36,140 nucleotides of DNA. It comes from Candidatus Helarchaeota archaeon (GTDB lineage: Archaea; Asgardarchaeota; Lokiarchaeia; Helarchaeales; HEL-GB-A). The position numbers and the translations under genes were made by a program. How positions within the stretch are numbered: the first letter of the stretch is position 1; every line of letters starts with the position of its first letter. The notes under the pieces are model-generated. The model was not told the DNA's origin and made no database searches. It worked only from the letters and a program-made list of their open reading frames with translations. The DNA is taken from NCBI GenBank assembly GCA_016840125.1, contig JAEOSY010000406.1, forward strand, positions 1-36,140, read 5' to 3'. Of the stretch, positions 26,381-33,736 are shown piece by piece.

Positions 26381-26785
26381 ATGGTAAAATATTTATCACA
26401 AGACTGGTTGGAATTGGGGCGGATTGCAGTAAATTCTAATGAGGAGTTCCGCAGGTTGGCAAAAAATTTGAATTTAACAATATACCATATCATTACGGAT
26501 GTACCAAATAAAGGAACAATTCATTTCTGGTCGACTTTCAAAGGAGGACAATGCGTTGAAGTATCATTAGGAGAGAAATCTGATAATGATTTCACCTTAA
26601 CTGCGTCTTTTAATATTTGGAAAAAAATTCATAATGGTTCGCTTGAAATTGTGCAGGCGGTACTTGAAAAAAGTCTCAGAGTAGAGGGAAAACCAGTAAA
26701 AGGGATAAAGATCTTAAAATTGGCACCATTAATGAACAACATCATCGCAACAATTGAGACAGATTTTACAATATCTGATCAATAA
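26381..26785 (+). CDS. SCP-2-like lipid/sterol carrier protein
   Basis: 134 aa soluble protein of SCP-2-like fold, expected to bind a hydrophobic ligand. It begins MVKYLSQDWLELGR, closely parallel to the MVKFLTGAWAVEYC start of the protein at 29221. A WSTFKGGQCVEVSLG strand pair, the middle Trp-Lys segment and the C-terminal VLEKSLRVEGKPVKG follow, as expected for SCP-2. It lies 67 bases upstream of an iron alcohol dehydrogenase on the same strand and is probably co-transcribed with it. The same SCP-2/dehydrogenase pairing appears in mirror image on the opposite strand. It is divergent from the GTPase fusion. The ligand is unknown. Confidence 0.7.
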   Translation: MVKYLSQDWLELGRIAVNSNEEFRRLAKNLNLTIYHIITDVPNKGTIHFWSTFKGGQCVEVSLGEKSDNDFTLTASFNIWKKIHNGSLEIVQAVLEKSLRVEGKPVKGIKILKLAPLMNNIIATIETDFTISDQ

Positions 26786-26852
26786 TTTAAGAAACATTTT
26801 TCTAATTGGTCTTTTATCATTGAGTAGAAATTTACTAAAGAGGTGTATCAGG

Positions 26853-28004
26853 ATGTCAATGAACATGATTAAAATACCCGTCATCTATCATGGGAAAGGA
26901 TCATTAAAGGAATTAAGGAGCCTGAGAGAACAGAGGGTTTTGATAGTAACTGATAAAGTAATTTGGGAATTGTTCGGTAAGAAAATCTCTAAGTATTTGA
27001 AGAAAAAAGAATTCAAAGTTTTTGATGAGGTTGAGCCTGACCCAAAGGATACAACAATCGAAAGGGGTCGGGAAGTTGCACTTGAGTTTAAGCCAGACCT
27101 TATTGTGGGAGTTGGTGGAGGATCCGTGTTGGATTCAGCCAAGGCTATATATTTCCTTTATGAACGAGAAGATAAGAAGCTATACGACATGAATCCTATG
27201 ACTTTTTTTAAATTAGGGCAAAAAACGAAATTGGTATTGATCCCAACGACTTCAGGTACAGGTGCTGAACATACATTGGGAATTGTTGTGACAAATACAG
27301 AAACTGGGCAGAAAATGGCTTTGGCGTGTTATGAAATAATTCCATCAGCAGTGATTATTGATCCTAAAATGCCTATGGGAATGCCACCTAAATTGACCGC
27401 TGCCACAGGAGTTGATGCCTTGGTGCACGCTGTTGAAGGAGTAATTAATAGCTTAAATAATGATTTTACTGAGGCAGTTAATTTACATGCGATTAAGTTA
27501 TTATTTAAATATTTACCAATATCTTTTGAGGATGGTGCTAATGAAGAAGCAAGAGAAAAGGTTCATAGCGCAGGTTCATTGGCAGGTATAGGTTTCGGCA
27601 ATTCAAGTTGTGGAATTGGTCATTCCTGTGGTCATGCCTTAGGCGGGGTATTTCATATACAACATGGATTCGGAGTCGGTATTATACTACCTTATGTGCT
27701 TGAATTTAATAAACCAAACTGTGAGAATAAGTACGTAGATATTCTCGAAACTCTAAATATACTCAATAGTAAGGATCCTACCGCCACATTAGTTAGCAAA
27801 GTTAAAGAACTGCTTAAAACAATTAATATGCCTACAACCTTGAAAGAAATAATATCCGAAGCAGATTGGAATCAAAATTTTGAAAAATTAATTGAATTTG
27901 TGATGGCAGATATTTTAGTAGCATTGAATCCGAGAACGACTAAAGAAGAAGATTTCCGAAAACTCTTTCAGTGTGCCTATGAAGGAAAAAGTGTGGATTG
28001 GTAG
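26853..28004 (+). CDS. Iron-containing alcohol dehydrogenase
   Basis: Group III (Fe) alcohol dehydrogenase, an NAD(P)-linked enzyme interconverting alcohols with aldehydes or ketones in the cytosol. The N-terminal nucleotide domain has GGGSVLDSAKA, and PTTSGTGAE follows. Metal ligands are visible as GVDALVHAVEG (Asp and His) and the two His in GHALGGVFHIQHGFG. Length is 383 aa from the ATG at 26853, chosen because GAGGTG lies seven bases upstream. An earlier in-frame ATG at 26754 would overlap the SCP-2-like gene and add a non-family, hydrophobic stretch. Paralogous to, and convergent with, the gene at 28012; only seven bases separate them. The substrate is unknown. Confidence 0.9.
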   Translation: MSMNMIKIPVIYHGKGSLKELRSLREQRVLIVTDKVIWELFGKKISKYLKKKEFKVFDEVEPDPKDTTIERGREVALEFKPDLIVGVGGGSVLDSAKAIYFLYEREDKKLYDMNPMTFFKLGQKTKLVLIPTTSGTGAEHTLGIVVTNTETGQKMALACYEIIPSAVIIDPKMPMGMPPKLTAATGVDALVHAVEGVINSLNNDFTEAVNLHAIKLLFKYLPISFEDGANEEAREKVHSAGSLAGIGFGNSSCGIGHSCGHALGGVFHIQHGFGVGIILPYVLEFNKPNCENKYVDILETLNILNSKDPTATLVSKVKELLKTINMPTTLKEIISEADWNQNFEKLIEFVMADILVALNPRTTKEEDFRKLFQCAYEGKSVDW

Positions 28005-28011
28005 GAAACGG

Positions 28012-29181
28012 TTAAAAATCGACCCGCTTTCCTTCCCACATGTATTGATAGATTTTTTCAATTTGCTGGAGATCTGGCATTGGAGTAGTCATAGATATAC
28101 TAGAATCTTCATTGGTGAATTTGATTAATGTAGGGAGTTTCTCATCAAATTCTTCCTTTGTAATTCCAAGATCAGCGAGTTTGATTGGAGCGTTAAGGGT
28201 TTTAAGGAGGGATCTCACCTTCAGGATTAGTTCTTCGGCAATATCCTCATCGGAACCGCTTAATAGCAAGGCCCGTCGACCTATGTCAGCCAATTGCTTG
28301 ACTACCATGGGTTCATTATTTCGTGTAAATTCCATAACATAAGGCATTGCTAGCCCAACACATAAGCCATGTTGTTTATGCATTAACGCTCCAACGGTAT
28401 GCCCGATAGAATGCATAAACCCAACCTGGGAATTCCCCATTGAGAGCCCCGCCATGGTTGCTGCATTATGCATCTTCTCGCGCGCTTCAGGATCCTCACC
28501 CTTTTGATAGGCTCGAGGTAGATACTCGAAAATGAATTCTATCGCTTTTATTGAATAAGCATCCGAAAAATCATTCCGCCACCGGGAGGTATAACCCTCT
28601 ATCGCGTGAGTAAGAGCGTCCAGTCCTGTTGCGGCTGTGAGGACAGGAGGCATTTCCGTTGGAAAGGCAGGGTCAATAATAGCGTAATCAGGCACTAATT
28701 GCCGTGATGGAGTTGTTATTTTACGGTCCTGGGCGGTATCAGTAAGTACCGCCGCCCACGTGACATCAGCGCCGGTGCCGGAAGTCGTTGTAATTGTGAT
28801 GAATTTAGCTTTCGTACTTAATTCTGGGTAGGAAACAAAAGGATTAATAGATTCAAGGGTGTGATCAGGGTAATGGTACAAAAAGAAAATACCTTTTCCA
28901 GCGTCCATGACAGAACCTCCACCAATTGCAATGATGTGATCGGGACCATATTCTTGGCAGGCTTTGGCACCTTTTTGAACAGTTTGAAGCGAGGGATCTG
29001 GTTCTACTTCATCAAAAACTTGCGTAGGTATATTTTTCAACTTTTTTAGTAAAATATCTACAAATCCGAGTTGCGTCATGACTTTATCTGTAACGATAAA
29101 GACTTTTTTCATTGGAATTTGCTCTAGATAATCTAGCGCGCCCTCTCCGAATATAAGAAAGGGATTTTTAAAATACCACAT
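28012..29181 (-). CDS. Iron-containing alcohol dehydrogenase (paralogue)
   Basis: 389 aa Fe-alcohol dehydrogenase with IGGGSVMDAGKG, TTTSGTGADVT, the Asp/His pair in GLDALTHAIEG, and the two His in HTVGALMHKQHG. All metal ligands are therefore present. The ATG at 29181 follows GGAGGAT by six bases; the frame extends to a TTG at 29196, which is less likely. It shares long stretches with the convergent paralogue, including VFDEVEPDP and the segment PPxLTAATGxDALxHA, showing common ancestry. It is 39 bases downstream of an SCP-2-like gene. Ends of the two dehydrogenases are seven bases apart, without room for separate terminators. Confidence 0.9.
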   Translation of the reverse strand: MWYFKNPFLIFGEGALDYLEQIPMKKVFIVTDKVMTQLGFVDILLKKLKNIPTQVFDEVEPDPSLQTVQKGAKACQEYGPDHIIAIGGGSVMDAGKGIFFLYHYPDHTLESINPFVSYPELSTKAKFITITTTSGTGADVTWAAVLTDTAQDRKITTPSRQLVPDYAIIDPAFPTEMPPVLTAATGLDALTHAIEGYTSRWRNDFSDAYSIKAIEFIFEYLPRAYQKGEDPEAREKMHNAATMAGLSMGNSQVGFMHSIGHTVGALMHKQHGLCVGLAMPYVMEFTRNNEPMVVKQLADIGRRALLLSGSDEDIAEELILKVRSLLKTLNAPIKLADLGITKEEFDEKLPTLIKFTNEDSSISMTTPMPDLQQIEKIYQYMWEGKRVDF

Positions 29182-29220
29182 TGATTTATCCTCCAATTAG
29201 TTTAGAAAAAAAGAATAAAT

Positions 29221-29619
29221 TTAGAGCTCAGTGCCAGGAACACCCATTATAGCATTGACCATTTCCACGGCAGCTTTCGTATACCGCATGACCATAGCCA
29301 TATCGCCTTTAAGTTTGAACTTTCCAGTCATTAAGCCTTGAATCGGGTCCAATTTCTTTTCTGCAACCAGTTTCCAGTTTGCGTAGGGTCCACTCATTAT
29401 GAATGCAGCGTCCTTCTCCTCGCTTGCGGGGATTTCTGCAGTCCCGCGACACACTCCATCATGTAGATCAATCCACAGCTTTGTGATTGACCCATCTTCC
29501 TGTTCAGCAATGAAAAGGAAGTCACCTTCCCAACCTTTACCGGCAGCATTGTAAGCTTCACTTGCATTTAGAGCTTTACAATATTCTACTGCCCATGCAC
29601 CTGTTAAAAATTTAACCAT
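29221..29619 (-). CDS. SCP-2-like lipid/sterol carrier protein
   Basis: 132 aa soluble protein with SCP-2-like features: an early LWIDLHDGVCRGTAEI strand pair, the SGPYANWKLVAEKKLDP segment and a GLMTGKFKLKGDMAMVMRY strand, the typical core signature of the family. The ATG is preceded by AAGGAG. It is directly upstream of the iron alcohol dehydrogenase at 28012 on the same strand and is probably co-transcribed. Its N-terminus (MVKFLTGAW) parallels that of the protein at 26381. The upstream intergenic region has a direct repeat and inverted repeats that could be regulatory. The ligand is unknown; a hydrophobic alcohol or aldehyde bound for the neighbouring dehydrogenase is one idea. Confidence 0.8.
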   Translation of the reverse strand: MVKFLTGAWAVEYCKALNASEAYNAAGKGWEGDFLFIAEQEDGSITKLWIDLHDGVCRGTAEIPASEEKDAAFIMSGPYANWKLVAEKKLDPIQGLMTGKFKLKGDMAMVMRYTKAAVEMVNAIMGVPGTEL

Positions 29620-29903
29620 TTTTAAAACTCCTTATTTTTTTGTTTATTCTTCCAAATTTCACCGTAATTTAATTTTAAGTGATGAAAATACTATCACTTT
29701 TCTTAACATTCTAAATTTCACTGTATTTAAATTTACTTTTTAGTAGTAAAAAGGGAGATTTCCGTTCTATGGATGTCCTATATAAACAATTCCTGACGGC
29801 CCTGAGGACCCAAGCAGAAATTTATTGGGTCCATTACTAAATCTTCTTGGAATTTTTTTCAATTACTCGAGCAATTAATTCATTCACAAATGTGATTTAT
29901 TTT
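29620..29903. promoter_or_regulatory. Structured intergenic region with direct and inverted repeats
   Basis: This 284-base gap lies upstream of the SCP-2-like gene at 29619 and holds no convincing ORF. It contains a direct repeat (AAATTTCAC at 29654 and 29713; 19 of 23 bases match) and a 7-bp inverted repeat AAGTGAT/ATCACTT (29677-29699). A second 7-bp inverted repeat is CTTTTTA/TAAAAAG (29736-29753). An 8-bp stem follows, GGACCCAA/TTGGGTCC (29806-29832). A TATATAAAC box on the plus strand (about 29780) ends about 20 bases before this stem, and a T run follows at 29853. The repeats near 29654-29753 may be operators for the minus-strand SCP-2/dehydrogenase pair. Confidence 0.4.
29805..29859 (+). 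ncRNA. Possible small RNA or hairpin element
   Basis: A plus-strand TATATAAAC box at about 29780-29788 ends roughly 20 bases before a perfect 8-bp stem with an 11-base loop (GGACCCAA, loop, TTGGGTCC). A run of seven T ends at 29859. Box, stem and T run together are consistent with a short transcript of about 55 bases. There is no match to tRNA or another RNA family I recognise. The evidence is structural only and the call is tentative. Confidence 0.2.
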
Positions 29904-31070
29904 CTACAAGAACTTCGTGTTTCGACCCCAACCCTTGCTTATTATTTTTTCGCCTGAAATCTCTTCATCAGGAGTTTCGTGATCAATATCGAAATATACT
30001 CCGTTCAATGCTTCATCGAACGTGAGATTTAACGTATCTAGCGTCATTTTTTCACCAATTGGGCGGGTAAATACTAAGCTATCTTCATCCAAGTAAGATT
30101 TCTTATCTTTAAGGTTTGGAGCAATACAACCGACTGATTGTCTAGGAGTAGGTATTCCCAAGTTATCCCATTTATGCTTCATGAATGGAAGTAGGTCAGG
30201 TATTTTTTCGTTTAGAAAGCTTTGACGAACCTCTTCTTCTATAGGTTGGAGTACTAATTTTCCTTTACTGGTCAATCCCACCATTTTTTTTATAAATGAT
30301 CCACGATCTAAGTAGAGCATTGTCGTTAATAAACTGGGCATGGGATAAAAGGTAACTAAATTCTCGCCTATGTTGTATAATCTTTTGGCGTTCAAAACAT
30401 CGTATATTCCGGAATATGTTTCAAAACAAGAGGGTCTACACCAAGCTTCTAAAACGCAACATCCCCATATCTGACCGATCGAATACGGAGTATCAGCAAA
30501 TTCAGGACTACGTTCATTCCTCACATCTAACAAGATATCCGTTGCCAGTTGTGCGATCTTTTCCATACTTTTAGTTTTCTTTGGAATATCCCGCAGCTTC
30601 ATTCCCCGCTTCATATGGCGCCGTTCAAACACTTCGTCATTTATATCAGCCCCGATAACAAACCAATCAACTGGATAACCATTGACACAATGGACGGTCA
30701 CAATGAAGGTTACTTCTAATTTTTGGTCATCGAATCCGATGAAGGACATCGATCTATCACCACCAAACATCAATTTTATGAATCCTTGTGTTAAATCCAA
30801 TCGTAATCCAAGCACTGGTGGAAAAAAGCAATGACTAAAAGTTTTTTCCGCTTCTTCAGCTGATCTTTTCCCGGAAAGCAGATCCTTTGCAGTATAAATG
30901 CTCTCATCAAGTCTTATCTGTGCCCAATCATGTAAAACAAGGGAGAAGTCCCTCATGAACTTATTTACTCGTTCAAATCCAAATTTCTTGTAAAGATCAT
31001 AATATAATTCCATGAGGGGCAGAAGTTTTTTGTTCCTTATATTATCTGGAATGTCTCCATACGAGAACAT
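29904..31070 (-). CDS. Unrecognised 388 aa protein
   Basis: Soluble protein with no membrane segment or signal peptide. The N-terminal third is helical (LLPLMELYYDLYKKFGFERVNKF). A beta-rich central part contains FGGDRSMSFIGFDDQKLEVTF, VHCVNGYPVDWFVIGAD and several Cys, including a clustered WGCCVLEAWCRPSCFE (four Cys in about 12 residues) that could bind metal. The ATG at 31070 is used, with GGTGA about eight bases upstream; a TTG at 31085 is possible. It lies between the SCP-2/dehydrogenase pair and the acyl-CoA ligase, all on the minus strand but with sizeable gaps. I do not recognise the family and assign no function. Confidence 0.65.
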   Translation of the reverse strand: MFSYGDIPDNIRNKKLLPLMELYYDLYKKFGFERVNKFMRDFSLVLHDWAQIRLDESIYTAKDLLSGKRSAEEAEKTFSHCFFPPVLGLRLDLTQGFIKLMFGGDRSMSFIGFDDQKLEVTFIVTVHCVNGYPVDWFVIGADINDEVFERRHMKRGMKLRDIPKKTKSMEKIAQLATDILLDVRNERSPEFADTPYSIGQIWGCCVLEAWCRPSCFETYSGIYDVLNAKRLYNIGENLVTFYPMPSLLTTMLYLDRGSFIKKMVGLTSKGKLVLQPIEEEVRQSFLNEKIPDLLPFMKHKWDNLGIPTPRQSVGCIAPNLKDKKSYLDEDSLVFTRPIGEKMTLDTLNLTFDEALNGVYFDIDHETPDEEISGEKIISKGWGRNTKFL

Positions 31071-31170
31071 GTCCTTAATCACCAATTTATCCGTTTATTT
31101 CACATATAAATATGTATTTCTTTGGTTTCATTTTTCTAGTCTCTTTAATAATCAATCTAAAGAAATTTTT

Positions 31171-31521
31171 TTAAAGAAAATTATCATTCATCTAACTAAC
31201 TTGCCGGTCAGTTTCAGCCCAATGTTTTTCTCGTAATTTCCGCTTCAAGATCTTACCTTGCGCCGATTTTGGTAGACCACGCTTAAATTCCACCGATTTA
31301 GGGGCTTTATATTTTGCAATATTTTCTTAATAAATCTAAAGCACTTTTTTTAAAAAATAAAGTTTAAAGAAAATTATCATTCATCTAACTAACTTGACGA
31401 TCAGCTTCTGGCCAATGTTTTTCTCGCAATTTCCGCTTCAAGATCTTACCCTGCGCCGACTTTGGTAGACCACGCTTAAATTCCACCGATTTAGGGGCTT
31501 TATATTTTGCAATATTTTCTT
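31171..31521. repeat. Direct tandem repeat spanning ligase 3' end
   Basis: 31171-31328 and 31364-31521 align without gaps at an offset of 193 bases, with about eight mismatches in 158 bases. The flanking AT-rich sequences (AATCTAAAG followed by a T run) also recur in both copies, so the duplicated unit is probably about 180-193 bases in full. Confidence 0.85.
31192..31328 (-). pseudogene. Remnant of a duplicated acyl-CoA ligase C-terminus
   Basis: The minus strand encodes a tail matching the last ~45 residues of the intact ligase at 31385-32998, including [18 protein letters not shown] and the catalytic-Lys segment [13 protein letters not shown], with the same stop position. Only two residues differ (Pro to Ala, Ala to Thr near the end). 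An in-frame TAA directly precedes the homologous part, so no start or upstream domain survives. It lies immediately downstream of the intact gene and is the second copy of a tandem duplication. Most base differences are silent, which suggests it was under coding constraint after duplicating or came from a coding paralogue. Confidence 0.8.
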
Positions 31522-32998
31522 TGCAAAAGTCTATTATATCCTGTTCGGTTATATCTTTTCCCTTCTTATACCCACGTTTTAAGACGACGACCGCATGAAC
31601 TGCCTCTCCCCACTTTTCATGTGGTACCGCTATTATCGCACATTCGAGCACTGCTGGGTGTTCATATATGACATCTTCGACCTCTTTTGAAAAAACATTT
31701 TCACTTCCAGACTTAATCATGTCTTTACTTCGATCCACGATGAAGAGATAATCATCCTCGCCCAAATAGCCCATATCACCCGTGTGTAACCAACCGCCCT
31801 TCAACGCTTCTTTGGTCTTCTCTGGTAGATTCCAATACCCAAGCATTATGCCATCTCCCTGAACTACGATTTCGCCTACTTGTCCCTTTGGCAACTCATT
31901 ATCCTTCTCGTCGACAATTTTTAGAGTGACACCCGTCATTGGACGTCCTGCCGCTAGAAGGAGATATTCATTTTCAGGTTTTTGAAGCGCAAAATTATGA
32001 TCTTTGGGCGTAAGCCATGCAATGACTGGCGAGAATTCAGATAAACCATAACCTCCCTGAAATTTCATACCAGGAAAAAGTTCTATTGCCTTCTTTAGAA
32101 CTGCAGAATGCATGGGAGCTGCCCCATACACAATTGCTTTTACGCTACTCAAATTATGTGATTTAATGAGGTCATCCTGCTGCACAAATAAATTCAACAT
32201 GGTAGGTACAAAACATAGTGATGTGGCTTTCTCCGTCTCAGCTATTTTAAGCATTTCTGAAATGTTAAACGTATCCATCGTTAGCACGGTTGCTTCCGCT
32301 AGCGAACTCGTAAGCACACCTAATGTTGCAGCCAAATGAAAGATTGGTAGGGGTAAAAGAATTCGATCTCCTTTGTCGGTGGTGGTATTTTCTCCAATAC
32401 CCGTGGCGATTGTCAATAAAGCGCTTTGGATTACCCCAAAATGTGACAACATAACTCCCTTCGGATTTCCTGTTGTGCCACCCGTATAGGATAAGAAGCA
32501 ACAATCTCTATCGTTTATATCTACTTGAGGGGGTAAATTCGAATAGCCCGTCGCTAAGTCCTCGAAATCCTTGGCAAATTCTGATTTGAAATTATTCTGT
32601 TCTTGATCAAAGCAGTAAAAATCTTTTAAACTCTTACATTCATCCATTTCTTTGAGTACTTTCACAATTGGCTCGAAAATGCTGCTGTAAATTAAAATCT
32701 TTGGTTTAGAATCATTAATAATGTAGGCTAATTCCCGCTTACTCAACATTGTATTAAGGGGAATCGAAATAACACCTGTCTTGCCAATCCCAAAGTAACA
32801 ATTACAGATCGCATCGCTATTTGCCATTAATAGTGCAACACGATCGCCCTTTCCGAGCCCTAGTTCGAGAATACCGTTCGCGATAGAATTTGCCCGGTCA
32901 TCAAACTCTTTCCATGTGGTATGTTTATCCCTAAACACAATGGCTTCTAGATCTGGGGAATGCCGCGCATTCCGTTCCGAAATATCACCTAACTTCAT
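31385..32998 (-). CDS. AMP-forming acyl-CoA synthetase / ligase
   Basis: ANL-superfamily enzyme that activates a carboxylic acid with ATP to acyl-AMP and then to acyl-CoA. Core motifs in order: the P-loop SYTGGTTGNPKGVMLSH, the acyl-binding GGYGLSEFSPV, the hinge region GWLHTGDMGYLGEDDYLFIVDRSKD and the C-terminal catalytic Lys in [12 protein letters not shown]. At 537 aa it is typical of medium/long-chain ligases. An AGAGGAA ribosome-binding site lies about six bases before the ATG. It is divergent from the RHH-like regulator gene, and a palindromic motif stands midway between the two starts. A duplicated C-terminal remnant lies downstream. The chain-length preference is not readable here. 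Confidence 0.9.
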   Translation of the reverse strand: MKLGDISERNARHSPDLEAIVFRDKHTTWKEFDDRANSIANGILELGLGKGDRVALLMANSDAICNCYFGIGKTGVISIPLNTMLSKRELAYIINDSKPKILIYSSIFEPIVKVLKEMDECKSLKDFYCFDQEQNNFKSEFAKDFEDLATGYSNLPPQVDINDRDCCFLSYTGGTTGNPKGVMLSHFGVIQSALLTIATGIGENTTTDKGDRILLPLPIFHLAATLGVLTSSLAEATVLTMDTFNISEMLKIAETEKATSLCFVPTMLNLFVQQDDLIKSHNLSSVKAIVYGAAPMHSAVLKKAIELFPGMKFQGGYGLSEFSPVIAWLTPKDHNFALQKPENEYLLLAAGRPMTGVTLKIVDEKDNELPKGQVGEIVVQGDGIMLGYWNLPEKTKEALKGGWLHTGDMGYLGEDDYLFIVDRSKDMIKSGSENVFSKEVEDVIYEHPAVLECAIIAVPHEKWGEAVHAVVVLKRGYKKGKDITEQDIIDFCKENIAKYKAPKSVEFKRGLPKSAQGKILKRKLREKHWPEADRQVS

Positions 32999-33048
32999 TT
33001 CACATTCCTCTTCAAATAATTCCCAAATAAAATTTATAAATTAGAATT

Positions 33049-33084
33049 TAACATTTATTACTTTTCTAACATTTATAAATGTTA
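33049..33084. promoter_or_regulatory. Putative operator: TAACATTTATAAATGTTA palindrome and half-copy
   Basis: A perfect 18-bp palindrome at 33067-33084 lies about 68-71 bases from both the acyl-CoA ligase start (minus) and the RHH-like gene start (plus). A related copy, TAACATTTATTA, lies at 33049-33060, 18 bases away. The same motif recurs before the FAD oxidase gene at 34592 and 34619. Palindromes of this size are typical targets of ribbon-helix-helix dimers; the link to the adjacent regulator is inferred. Confidence 0.55.
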
Positions 33085-33155
33085 ATTTGCATTATTATTT
33101 AACAATAATTAAAAAAAACAATTAACTGCAAGAGTGAAAATAGTAGGAGAAAAAG

Positions 33156-33719
33156 ATGCCTAGTTCAAAAGATAACTCCGAAAAATCCGTTACTTTTTAT
33201 TTAAGAATGGACTCTGAAATATACGATGTAATAAAAAACATCGCCGAAAAACGGCGTGTTAAAATTTTACAAGTAATTAGGGAATACTTATCATTAGCGA
33301 AAATACTTGAAACCGATGGTTGGGGGGTATATAAATCATCTAAACTCGAACATCGCATTTTCTTAATGCATGCGAATGTATTTAGGGACTTAGTCGAACA
33401 ATTAAATCTATCGATTCCACAAGCAACGGAATTGAAAATGAAGATCATAGAAAATGTTTTAAATACAATTAATGAAATTTTCCAGATATATGAAATCGAA
33501 GAAGTGGAAGAAAAACTCGAATTCATGGCAACGTATGGCTTATTGCGATTTCAAATTACTCGAATCCCAAAATCGGAAAAAACAATGGTGATGATTGATG
33601 ATGCCATTTTAATGGACCCCTTGATAGTAAAAATTGTTATGAAATCTATTTTTAAACAGGAATTAGAGTTAATTCAAGAAAGTGAAAATCGCTTAATTTT
33701 TGAAATTCCTGGTGAGTGA
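33156..33719 (+). CDS. Putative ribbon-helix-helix transcriptional regulator
   Basis: 187 aa protein. Residues 11-50 fit a ribbon-helix-helix DNA-binding domain: a strand (SVTFYLRMD), a helix (SEIYDVIKNIAEKRR) and a second helix (KILQVIREYLSLAKIL). The remainder is a mainly helical, acidic domain of unknown type with a strand pair near the end (EKTMVMIDD), which could bind a ligand or mediate oligomers. It is divergent from the acyl-CoA ligase across a palindrome-bearing gap and is followed 17 bases later by the CdhC-like gene. The location of the palindromes suggests autoregulation and control of the ligase and oxidase. The DNA-binding role is inferred. Confidence 0.6.
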   Translation: MPSSKDNSEKSVTFYLRMDSEIYDVIKNIAEKRRVKILQVIREYLSLAKILETDGWGVYKSSKLEHRIFLMHANVFRDLVEQLNLSIPQATELKMKIIENVLNTINEIFQIYEIEEVEEKLEFMATYGLLRFQITRIPKSEKTMVMIDDAILMDPLIVKIVMKSIFKQELELIQESENRLIFEIPGE

Positions 33720-33736
33720 ATTATAGGAATAGAAAA

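Noticed and set aside
26754..26852. N-terminal extension of the iron alcohol dehydrogenase starting at the ATG at 26754
   Set aside because: It overlaps the SCP-2-like gene, lacks a ribosome-binding site, and adds a hydrophobic segment not found in the family. The ATG at 26853 has GAGGTG upstream.
29805..29859. The GGACCCAA/TTGGGTCC stem as a tRNA
   Set aside because: There is no cloverleaf, no T-arm consensus and no acceptor pairing, and the length is too short.
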